A DNA stretch of 6,725 nucleotides, from contig DIYS01000117.1 in NCBI GenBank assembly GCA_002429115.1, positions 1 to 6,725 on the forward strand, given 5' to 3'. Made by a program: the position numbers and the translations under genes. Below the pieces are notes generated by a model that was not told the origin of the DNA, did no database searches, and worked only from the letters and a program-made list of their open reading frames with translations. This document shows positions 1 through 5,160 of the stretch, in pieces (position 1 is the stretch's first letter; every line of letters begins with the position of its first letter). This stretch comes from Saccharicrinis sp. UBA6048 (GTDB lineage Bacteria; Bacteroidota; Bacteroidia; Bacteroidales; Marinilabiliaceae).

Positions 1-299
1 GTTTTTTGGGAGATGGTCAAATTAATTAACTAACCATGACCATAACCTTTTTAAACCATAGCATGCGATACTCGACTTACCTTTCTTCTTTTTCTTAGGA
101 GTTGTAGTGATCAGCCTATAGGTGGCTATTATCTACTGTGCATAAAACCGATGAGGGTTGGGAGCGTTGTTTGATGTATAATTAAGCAACAAATTGGATG
201 ATATGATCGTAAGGGTCGATGATTCACTTAATGGACGTTGAAGCTTGAAGAAAAGTTGGTAGAAAATGTATGTGTTTTAATTTATGAGTTAGCAGTAAT
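1..299. other. Non-coding stretch upstream of the first lipoprotein gene
   Basis: No open reading frame with gene-like character is seen here on either strand. The stretch holds a 7-base inverted repeat (ATGGTCA at 13-19, TGACCAT at 37-43, 17-base loop), the palindrome GCATGC at 61-66, and a 9-base-pair hairpin at 166-190. No tRNA-like cloverleaf is visible. A gene ending to the left of the window may use part of it as its 3' untranslated region. A convincing Bacteroidota promoter (TTTG, about 20 bases, TAnnTTTG) was not found before position 300. Confidence 0.6.
166..190. repeat. Short hairpin, 9 base pairs with 7-base loop
   Basis: GTTGTTTGA (166-174) pairs with TTAAGCAAC (182-190) along all nine positions, two of them G-T wobbles, around the loop TGTATAA. 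No T-run follows, so it is not a standard intrinsic terminator. It could be a structured RNA segment in the leader of the following gene or a relic of a mobile element. The structure is seen directly; its role is unknown. Confidence 0.35.
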
Positions 300-1163
300 A
301 TGATGAAGTACATAATTCCCATATTAATATTTCCCTTTTTACTCGTGTCATGTTCACAGGTTGAAAGTATTAAAATAGATTTTTATCCAGCTTTTATTGT
401 AAACAGCTCTTTGAAAATTACTTCTGATAGTATTGAATTGTCAGTCACAGACTTGAACTTTAAAGAAACAAGGGCTACTAATAAATCTGACTATAAAACG
501 ATTATTAGGTTTTTAAAACAATATGATTTTACACTATTAAATGAAGAAGACATACCACCAGAAGACGGAATAACTGTTAGTGTTTCCGTATCCAAGAATA
601 ATATAAATCAAGAATTTGATTTCGCATCACCAACAAAAGGAACAAACGACAATGAACTAGGCCAATTATTGTTATCTATTTCAGAAAGACATTTCAAAAG
701 TCAAACATCTTTAAACTATTTATCCTGTTTAAGCGAATATTTTTCTTTTTCGCTTAACTATCAATGTGACAGTTGTGAAACGTATAGTTACTCAAACATA
801 TATTTGGCTAATGAAGGTAAAATTGTTACGCTAGACGATGAAAAAACACAAATAGACGTTTATCTAATTTGTGATGAAATGCCAGAATTTCCAGGAGGTA
901 TAGATGCATTAAGAAAATATATAGTTGAATCCACACAGAATTGTGCGATTACACAGTCCTATACCAAAGAAAAAATTTATGTGTCATTTATAATATTAAA
1001 GAATGGTAGACTAGAAAAAATTGAAATTATCCGAAATGATAACTCCAAAATAGAAAAAGAAATTATTAGAATCTTTGAAACAATGCCAACATGGAATCCA
1101 GGAAAAATTAAAGGTAAGCCTGTTAATGTTGAGTATGTGATTCCAATAGAAATGAAATTATAA
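300..1163 (+). CDS. Lipoprotein with C-terminal TonB-like domain
   Basis: This 287-residue protein starts with a lipoprotein signal: a hydrophobic stretch at residues 4-16 followed by the lipobox LVSC with Cys18, so it is probably lipid-anchored in an envelope membrane. Residues 21-185 match nothing I recognise and include a CxxC pair at Cys156 and Cys159. Residues about 193-287 match the TonB C-terminal domain in its Bacteroidota form: EMPEFPGG (193-200), a strand with KNGRLEKIEIIR (234-245), and MPTWNPGKIKGKPV (262-275) leading to the final VIPIEMKL. In classical TonB this domain touches outer-membrane receptors, while an N-terminal helix engages ExbB/ExbD; here a lipid anchor replaces that helix. 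The gene stands alone, not beside exbB/exbD or a receptor gene. Two tandem ATGs (300, 303) could both serve as start. The coding is strongly AT-rich. TonB-domain membership is fairly sure; actual energy transduction is doubtful. Confidence 0.85.
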   Translation: MMKYIIPILIFPFLLVSCSQVESIKIDFYPAFIVNSSLKITSDSIELSVTDLNFKETRATNKSDYKTIIRFLKQYDFTLLNEEDIPPEDGITVSVSVSKNNINQEFDFASPTKGTNDNELGQLLLSISERHFKSQTSLNYLSCLSEYFSFSLNYQCDSCETYSYSNIYLANEGKIVTLDDEKTQIDVYLICDEMPEFPGGIDALRKYIVESTQNCAITQSYTKEKIYVSFIILKNGRLEKIEIIRNDNSKIEKEIIRIFETMPTWNPGKIKGKPVNVEYVIPIEMKL

Positions 1164-1182
1164 ATACTACTGCTACAATAGA

Positions 1183-1193
1183 TAATAAAGCAT
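1183..1193. repeat. 11-base direct repeat, copy 1 (partner at 1829-1839)
   Basis: TAATAAAGCAT occurs here, 20 bases after the stop codon of the first lipoprotein gene, and again at 1829-1839, 15 bases after the stop of the second. The match is exact. The sequences that follow diverge, although both run into a GC-richer, hairpin-forming stretch. The shared position relative to two unrelated lipoprotein genes suggests a common 3' boundary, but in AT-rich DNA chance cannot be excluded. Confidence 0.4.
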
Positions 1194-1212
1194 TGTTGAG
1201 TTCGGCTCATTT

Positions 1213-1270
1213 TGGTAGTGCAGATTCAGTAGTTCGGTGGTACGGATTACAAATCCGCACCAGCGGGGGG
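1213..1270. repeat. Palindromic element with two competing left arms
   Basis: CGGATT (1243-1248) pairs with AATCCG (1252-1257) around the loop ACA. The stem continues past single mismatches through TGGT/ACCA (1238-1241 with 1259-1262) and CG/CG (1235-1236 with 1264-1265). A second left arm, GTGCAGATT (1218-1226), could pair with AATCCGCAC (1252-1260) with one mismatch, so two alternative folds share one right arm. A run of six G (1265-1270) closes the element. It is far more GC-rich than the flanking genes. From memory, similar GGATTAC-AAATCC-type elements recur in intergenic DNA of Bacteroidota accessory regions; I cannot verify copy number here. Confidence 0.55.
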
Positions 1271-1310
1271 ATAATGATTAATTTTTTTTGAAACTAACGA
1301 AATAAATAGA

Positions 1311-1814
1311 ATGAAATATTTTATCTTATTAGTGGTAATGATTTTTGTTTCATGCAATAAACCTTCACCAAAAGAATATAAAGAAAGAATAAATTATATC
1401 GTGACTTCTGCCACTGAAGAAGGTACAAAAGTTAGTAAAGAGTTTGCTCAGATATTGAGAAGCTTTTATTATACAGAGACAATACCAAATTTAAAGGAAA
1501 TTGAAAATTTCAAGAAAAACCTGAATTATTCAAATCGATTAAACCAAATTGCTTTAGCAAAATTAAAGTTGGAAAATAATTATAGTGATATGTTCCCAAT
1601 TGTAGATTGCTATATTTCATACTTAAAGGAATGTGATAAATCAGATAAATTACATTATAAATTTGTTGAATTAGTTGAAAAAGATGTCCCTTATGATTCA
1701 ATTATGTCTTTTTTAGTAGACAGTTTACACCCTCAACTTAAACGGCAGGAGATATTACAAAAGGAATTAATGGAAATCACGACCGCGTTCGATAATAGAT
1801 ATTTCAAAAAATAA
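1311..1814 (+). CDS. Small lipoprotein of unknown function
   Basis: This 167-residue protein opens with a short signal (MKYFILLVVMIFVSC). The lipobox-like FVSC places the lipidated Cys at residue 15; Phe at the -3 position is less usual than Leu, but relaxed lipoboxes are common in Bacteroidota. The rest is rich in Lys, Glu, Asn and Tyr and looks mostly helical, with amphipathic stretches around 24-50, 62-92 and 112-160. Two further cysteines (100 and 108) lie mid-protein. I recognise no family. Size, lipid anchor and position between repeat elements would suit an immunity-type or accessory envelope protein, but nothing in the sequence proves this. It starts about 40 bases after the palindromic element, and its coding is as AT-rich as that of the previous lipoprotein gene. 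Confidence 0.75.
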   Translation: MKYFILLVVMIFVSCNKPSPKEYKERINYIVTSATEEGTKVSKEFAQILRSFYYTETIPNLKEIENFKKNLNYSNRLNQIALAKLKLENNYSDMFPIVDCYISYLKECDKSDKLHYKFVELVEKDVPYDSIMSFLVDSLHPQLKRQEILQKELMEITTAFDNRYFKK

Positions 1815-1828
1815 TGTGTTATAATGAC

Positions 1829-1839
1829 TAATAAAGCAT
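1829..1839. repeat. 11-base direct repeat, copy 2 (partner at 1183-1193)
   Basis: This is an exact second copy of TAATAAAGCAT, 646 bases after the first and again just downstream of a lipoprotein gene's stop codon. See copy 1 for interpretation. Confidence 0.4.
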
Positions 1840-1919
1840 AAGTAAGCCTACTATTTTAGCATGGTTTGTAGCTTCGACAAACATCGCCAAATCGTTTTTT
1901 TAGCTTTTAAATGAAAGGA

Positions 1920-1971
1920 TAAATACAACATTCAACTCCTTACACATAGAAAGAATCATGTGGTGTATTTA
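1920..1971. repeat. Nested imperfect hairpin
   Basis: The outer arms TAAATACA (1920-1927) and TGTATTTA (1964-1971) are exact complements. Inside them CACAT (1943-1947) pairs with ATGTG (1958-1962) around a 10-base loop, leaving an asymmetric unpaired segment at 1928-1942. There is no terminal T-run, so this is not an intrinsic terminator. It may be a structured RNA, a short palindromic repeat, or an operator upstream of the operon. The pairing is seen directly; the role is unknown. Confidence 0.35.
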
Positions 1972-1978
1972 AGAAATA

Positions 1979-2013
1979 AACTCTGCGTCTCAGTGTCTTT
2001 GAGTTAAAATTTT
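1979..2013. repeat. Possible dispersed repeat of the CTCTGCGTCT type
   Basis: The stretch contains CTCTGCGTCT followed by CAGTGTCTTTGAG and then TTAAAATTTTAA, so a TG(C/T)GTCT-like unit appears twice in degenerate form. From memory, intergenic sequences built from CTCTGCGTCTCTGTG-like units recur in many Bacteroidota and other genomes. I could not count copies here, and only one block is present in this window. Confidence 0.35.
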
Positions 2014-2123
2014 AAAACCGATAATGTACTTCATCTTCTCTCTTTAAGCCAAAATCATTCGCTCTCAGTTCTTATTTCCTGTTAATTCAGCTATTTTTAT
2101 CAGCTAATATTAAAACGCATGCG

Positions 2124-2828
2124 ATGTTATTAGGGGGAACAATACTGAATGTTATTACGGTTGCCGTTGGCAGTACAATAGGCTTATACCTTGGAAACCG
2201 CATACCCGATAAAATAACTAAAATAGTATTTCAGGCTTTGGGCTTATTTACCATCGTTATTGGTGTAAATATGGCGCTTAAGGGGCAAATGATTCTGGCA
2301 ATTATATTTAGTCTCTTGATTGGGTCTATTGTAGGTGAGGTGGTTAATGTGGAGTCGAAGATTGAAAAGTTCTCCGCCTGGTTGAAGGCAAAGATCAAAA
2401 TGAACAATCCCAAATTCTCAGAGGGATTGCTAACTGCTTTTTTGTTGTTCTGCATTGGCTCAATGACCATACTTGGCGCGATAGATGAAGGCATGGGCAA
2501 TGGCTCTGAAATATTAATGACCAAAGCGATTATGGATGGATTCTCGTCGATCGCACTGGCAGCAGTATTTGGCTTGGGTGTTGCTTTATCGGTCGTTCCC
2601 TTATTAATTTTCCAGGGAGGATTAACCTTGCTTGCCTATTTTGTTGGTGATTTTGTACCCGATATAGTCATCAATGAATTAACGGCAGTGGGTGGTATCT
2701 TACTTCTGGGACTAGGGATTAATATATTAGAAATTAAAAAAATACGAATTATGAATATGCTGCCATCACTATTGGTAATAGTAGTGTTGGTGTGGATGAT
2801 TTCTATTTTTAATTTAGATCAACTATAA
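2124..2828 (+). CDS. DUF554 (YqgA/YdfK-type) membrane protein
   Basis: This 234-residue integral membrane protein matches the DUF554 family, whose members are inner-membrane proteins of about 220-240 residues with unproven transport function. The hallmarks are the N-terminal GGTILNVITVAVGSTIG (residues 4-20), the central FCIGSMTILGAIDEG (109-123), an acidic-glycine loop followed by KAIMDGFSSIALA (134-146), and FQGGLTLLA (163-171). Hydrophobic segments lie at about 5-23, 34-51, 56-75, 102-120, 138-160, 163-178, 186-203 and 212-230. The ATG at 2124 puts the family's usual N-terminus in place; no clear ribosome binding site precedes it. It is the first gene of the tight downstream run and ends 13 bases before the kinase-RapZ fusion. 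The family call is confident. A role in moving cell-wall sugars would be guesswork from context. Confidence 0.88.
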   Translation: MLLGGTILNVITVAVGSTIGLYLGNRIPDKITKIVFQALGLFTIVIGVNMALKGQMILAIIFSLLIGSIVGEVVNVESKIEKFSAWLKAKIKMNNPKFSEGLLTAFLLFCIGSMTILGAIDEGMGNGSEILMTKAIMDGFSSIALAAVFGLGVALSVVPLLIFQGGLTLLAYFVGDFVPDIVINELTAVGGILLLGLGINILEIKKIRIMNMLPSLLVIVVLVWMISIFNLDQL

Positions 2829-2841
2829 AAGACACAAGGTT

Positions 2842-4278
2842 GTGGAAACAAATACAAAGACTTTATTAATAAAGATGTTTGAAGAGTGGTCTGGCGAAGA
2901 AGCCCGCTCATGGGTGATGTTACCACCTTCAGGATCGTATCGCGAATATTACCGGATTGCTGGACGCACTAAATCGGCCATGGGTGTTTATAACGCCGAT
3001 CAAAAGGAAAATGATGCTTTTTTATCATTCTCCGATCATTTTAAGAGTAAAAACCTGCCTGTGCCTGAAATATACAAGCGTGATGATCAGGCTTGTATTT
3101 ATTTACAGGAAGATTTGGGTGATGTCACGCTCTATAGTTTTCTGCAAGGTGTACGAAAAGACAAAGATTTTCCGGAGGAGTTGCTGATTTTTTATCGCTT
3201 AACCATTAGTCGTTTGGTTGAGTTTCAGATTAAGGGTGGCGATGGTTTGGATTTTAACAAATGCTACCCACGACAGGCATTTGATCGCCAGTCGATGCTA
3301 TGGGATTTGCACTACTTTAAATACTATTTCCTGAAACTGGCACGTGTTCCTTTCGACGAGCAGGCCCTTGAAGATGATTATCATCGTTTGATTGACTTTT
3401 TGCTTGAGGTGGATCATGATTACTTCCTGTATCGTGATTTTCAGTCGCGCAATATAATGGTGGTGGATGACGAACCTTATTTTATCGACTACCAGGGTGG
3501 AAGAAAAGGGGCCTTGCAATATGATCTGGCTTCGCTTTTATATGATGCTAAAGCTGACATTCCGGAAGAGGTACGCATTCAGTTATTGAATTTCTACATG
3601 CAGGAGCTGAAAAAGTTTAAAGCGGTTGATGAGCACGATTTTAAGGTGCATTACTATGGTTATGTTCTAATTCGTATTATGCAGGCGATGGGTGCTTATG
3701 GTTTCAGAGGCTTCTACGAAAAGAAAGAGCATTTCCTGAAAAGCATTCCCTTTGCCATTGACAATCTGCAATTATTACTTAAAAATATAGACTTTAGAAT
3801 TGAACTACCGGCATTGTTTGATGTTCTAAAAAAGATTACTGAGTCGGAGGATTTAAAAACGATTGGTCAGGCTAATGAAACCCTGACTGTATCTATCTCC
3901 AGTTTTTCTTACAAAAGAGGTATACCGGTTGATGTATCTGGAAATGGTGGCGGTTTTGTATTTGATTGCCGCGCCATTCATAATCCGGGCAGGTATCCCG
4001 AATACAAAGATAAGACCGGTAAAGATAAAGAGGTGATCGCCTTTTTTGCTAAAGAGCCGGAGATGGAAGCCTTTTTGAAAGATGTGTATTCGATGGTAGA
4101 TAAATCGGTTGAGAAATACATATCAAGAGGATTTAACAATTTGATGGTGAACTTTGGCTGCACCGGGGGGCAACATCGATCTGTGTTTAGTGCAGAGAAA
4201 TTGGCGAACCACCTTCGACATAAGTATAAACTAAATATTGTGCTAAAGCATGTAGAGCAAGATATGAAGAAGAGATAA
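2842..4278 (+). CDS. AmgK-like amino-sugar kinase fused to a RapZ C-terminal domain
   Basis: This 478-residue protein has two domains. Residues about 1-310 form an aminoglycoside-phosphotransferase-fold kinase close to AmgK, the anomeric MurNAc/GlcNAc kinase. The catalytic loop is YRDFQSRN (197-204, Asp199 as base, Asn204 for metal), with Tyr where family members usually have His. The metal-binding Asp is Asp216 in FIDYQGG, followed by the AmgK-like YDLASLLYDA (227-236). After a linker at about 315-348, residues 350-475 match the C-terminal domain of RapZ: FSYKRGIP (355-362), FDCRAIHNPGRYPEY (374-388), TGKD (392-395) and GCTGGQHRSVFSAEKLA (439-455). The RapZ N-terminal P-loop domain is absent. 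In E. coli that C-terminal domain binds glucosamine-6-phosphate and small RNAs. The GTG at 2842 is chosen because it follows the upstream stop closely and keeps the N-terminus full; the ATG at 2875 is an alternative. With the MurU-like gene downstream, a role in MurNAc salvage to UDP-MurNAc is likely. Regulation of the kinase by its fused domain is inference. Confidence 0.88.
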   Translation: METNTKTLLIKMFEEWSGEEARSWVMLPPSGSYREYYRIAGRTKSAMGVYNADQKENDAFLSFSDHFKSKNLPVPEIYKRDDQACIYLQEDLGDVTLYSFLQGVRKDKDFPEELLIFYRLTISRLVEFQIKGGDGLDFNKCYPRQAFDRQSMLWDLHYFKYYFLKLARVPFDEQALEDDYHRLIDFLLEVDHDYFLYRDFQSRNIMVVDDEPYFIDYQGGRKGALQYDLASLLYDAKADIPEEVRIQLLNFYMQELKKFKAVDEHDFKVHYYGYVLIRIMQAMGAYGFRGFYEKKEHFLKSIPFAIDNLQLLLKNIDFRIELPALFDVLKKITESEDLKTIGQANETLTVSISSFSYKRGIPVDVSGNGGGFVFDCRAIHNPGRYPEYKDKTGKDKEVIAFFAKEPEMEAFLKDVYSMVDKSVEKYISRGFNNLMVNFGCTGGQHRSVFSAEKLANHLRHKYKLNIVLKHVEQDMKKR

Positions 4279-4285
4279 GATTGGC

Positions 4286-4429
4286 ATGGGAAAGAAAAAG
4301 TGTAAAGATCCGGAGAAATTAAACAATCCCGTTGTGAAAGATACCCATGAGTATGTTTGCAAGAAATGCGGTATTGGTGCAAAGAAGGAAAGTAAGCTCT
4401 GTAAACCTGAAAAAATTAAGAAGAAGTGA
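4286..4429 (+). CDS. Small Cys/Lys-rich protein, probably metal-binding
   Basis: A 47-codon reading frame starts with ATG 7 bases after the kinase gene and ends in TGA at 4427-4429, overlapping the GTG start of the next gene (GTGA). A purine-rich stretch lies just upstream. The protein starts MGKKKCKDPEK and contains four cysteines: Cys6, Cys25 and Cys28 (the pair in CKKCG, a zinc-knuckle-like turn) and Cys39 in LCKP. His21 is nearby, and the tail is lysine-rich (KIKKK). Four Cys in about 35 residues suggest one bound zinc or iron; the many lysines suggest contact with nucleic acid or another acidic partner. I do not recognise a named family. The exact fit between two coding genes, the stop-start overlap, and the ordered Cys pattern argue for a real gene rather than chance. 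It lies wholly between the cell-wall salvage kinase and the nucleotidyltransferase, so co-translation is likely. Confidence 0.72.
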   Translation: MGKKKCKDPEKLNNPVVKDTHEYVCKKCGIGAKKESKLCKPEKIKKK

Positions 4430-5157
4430 ACGGGATGATTTTTGCCGCCGGATTGGGAACGCGGCTGAAGCCAATAACGGATTCTGTACCCAAAGCATTG
4501 GCTCCTTTAAATGGAAAACCATTGTTGTGGCATGCGATAAAAAGCATGGAGCGTGCAAATATCGAACGCATCGTGGTGAATGTGCATCATTTTTCGGACT
4601 TAGTAATTAATTACCTGAAGTTGCAAGAGTGGAATACAGAAGTACTTATCTCTGATGAATCCGACTGTTTGTTAGAGACGGGTGGAGGGCTGCTCAAAGC
4701 ACAATCTTTATTTATTCCAAACAAGCCGGTTTTGGTAAAAAATGTAGATATAGTTACATCTACAAATATAGAAAGTTTCATACATTCGCATCAGAAAGAG
4801 AAAAATCATGCAACATTGATGGTTAAGAAACGTAGTACCTCTCGGTATTTACTATTTGATAATCAAAATAATTTGTGTGGCTGGAAGAATATTAAGACGA
4901 ATGAGCTTATCAGAACCAATGAATTGGAGGAGTTCAAGAGTTTAGCTTTCAGTGGAATGCATATTATCGAGCCAGAGTTATTGGCGCAAATGGGCGAGGT
5001 GAGACCTTTTTCAATTATCAAAGCTTACCTTGAGCTGGCAAATAAGTGCCAGATTAAAGCCTATGTAACGCCCGCTGATGACATTTGGTTAGATGTAGGA
5101 ACCGTAGAAAAATTAAGAGAAGCAGAATATTATTTTAAATCAGGGAAAATTTTATAA
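4426..5157 (+). CDS. murU: MurU-like sugar-1-phosphate nucleotidyltransferase
   Basis: This 243-residue cytoplasmic enzyme of the NTP-transferase (RmlA/GlmU-N-like) family probably makes UDP-MurNAc from MurNAc-1-phosphate and UTP. The nucleotide-binding signature is FAAGLGTRLKPITDSVPKAL (residues 6-25, with GLGTRL and Pro22-Lys23). Further marks are ETGGGLLKA (84-92), the metal-binding Asp in KNVDIVTS (105-112, Asp108), FSGMHIIEPELL (175-186) and WLDVGT (221-226, Asp223); all have close counterparts in Pseudomonas MurU, of similar length. The GTG at 4426 gives MNGMIFAAG, matching the spacing of MurU N-termini, and overlaps the upstream stop as GTGA, so I prefer it to the ATG at 4435. Adjacency to the AmgK-like kinase supports MurU over related glucose-1-phosphate or mannose-1-phosphate transferases. 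The family call is very sure; substrate assignment is inference from context. Confidence 0.85.
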   Translation: MNGMIFAAGLGTRLKPITDSVPKALAPLNGKPLLWHAIKSMERANIERIVVNVHHFSDLVINYLKLQEWNTEVLISDESDCLLETGGGLLKAQSLFIPNKPVLVKNVDIVTSTNIESFIHSHQKEKNHATLMVKKRSTSRYLLFDNQNNLCGWKNIKTNELIRTNELEEFKSLAFSGMHIIEPELLAQMGEVRPFSIIKAYLELANKCQIKAYVTPADDIWLDVGTVEKLREAEYYFKSGKIL

Positions 5158-5160
5158 CTA

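Larger units (their letters stand above)
1815..2123. other. Intergenic region with repeats and hairpins, no gene
   Basis: No credible open reading frame lies in these 309 bases. They contain copy 2 of the 11-base repeat (1829-1839); a hairpin GTTTGT (1864-1869)/ACAAAC (1877-1882) with a T-run at 1895-1901 that is too distant for a standard terminator; a larger nested hairpin (1920-1971); and a CTCTGCGTCT-type repeat-like stretch (1979-2013). The region marks the junction between the AT-rich lipoprotein genes and the downstream operon, and should contain that operon's promoter. The best -7-like candidate is TATTTTTA at 2092-2099, one base off TAnnTTTG but without a clear TTG box upstream, so I do not call it. 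Confidence 0.6.

Noticed and set aside
256..285. Promoter before the first lipoprotein gene
   Set aside because: TTG at 256-258 and TAATTTAT at 278-285 have reasonable spacing, but the second box differs from TAnnTTTG at two positions, which is easily met by chance in AT-rich DNA.
1235..1265. tRNA or tRNA fragment
   Set aside because: The hairpin with GGATTAC and a downstream ACCA looks tRNA-like at first sight, but no acceptor, D and T arms can be assembled around it.
1864..1901. Intrinsic terminator after the second lipoprotein gene
   Set aside because: The 6-base-pair stem at 1864-1882 is separated from the T-run (1895-1901) by 12 bases and is AT-rich, so it does not fit the standard form.
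3978..4382. Minus-strand open frame of 134 codons opposite the RapZ-like domain
   Set aside because: It is antisense to a well-supported domain, has a Cys/Ser-rich composition typical of reverse translation, and shows no family motifs.
4347..4610. Plus-strand frame of 87 codons overlapping the small Cys-rich gene and murU
   Set aside because: It is a shifted reading of the murU N-terminal signature region; the murU frame carries all conserved motifs.
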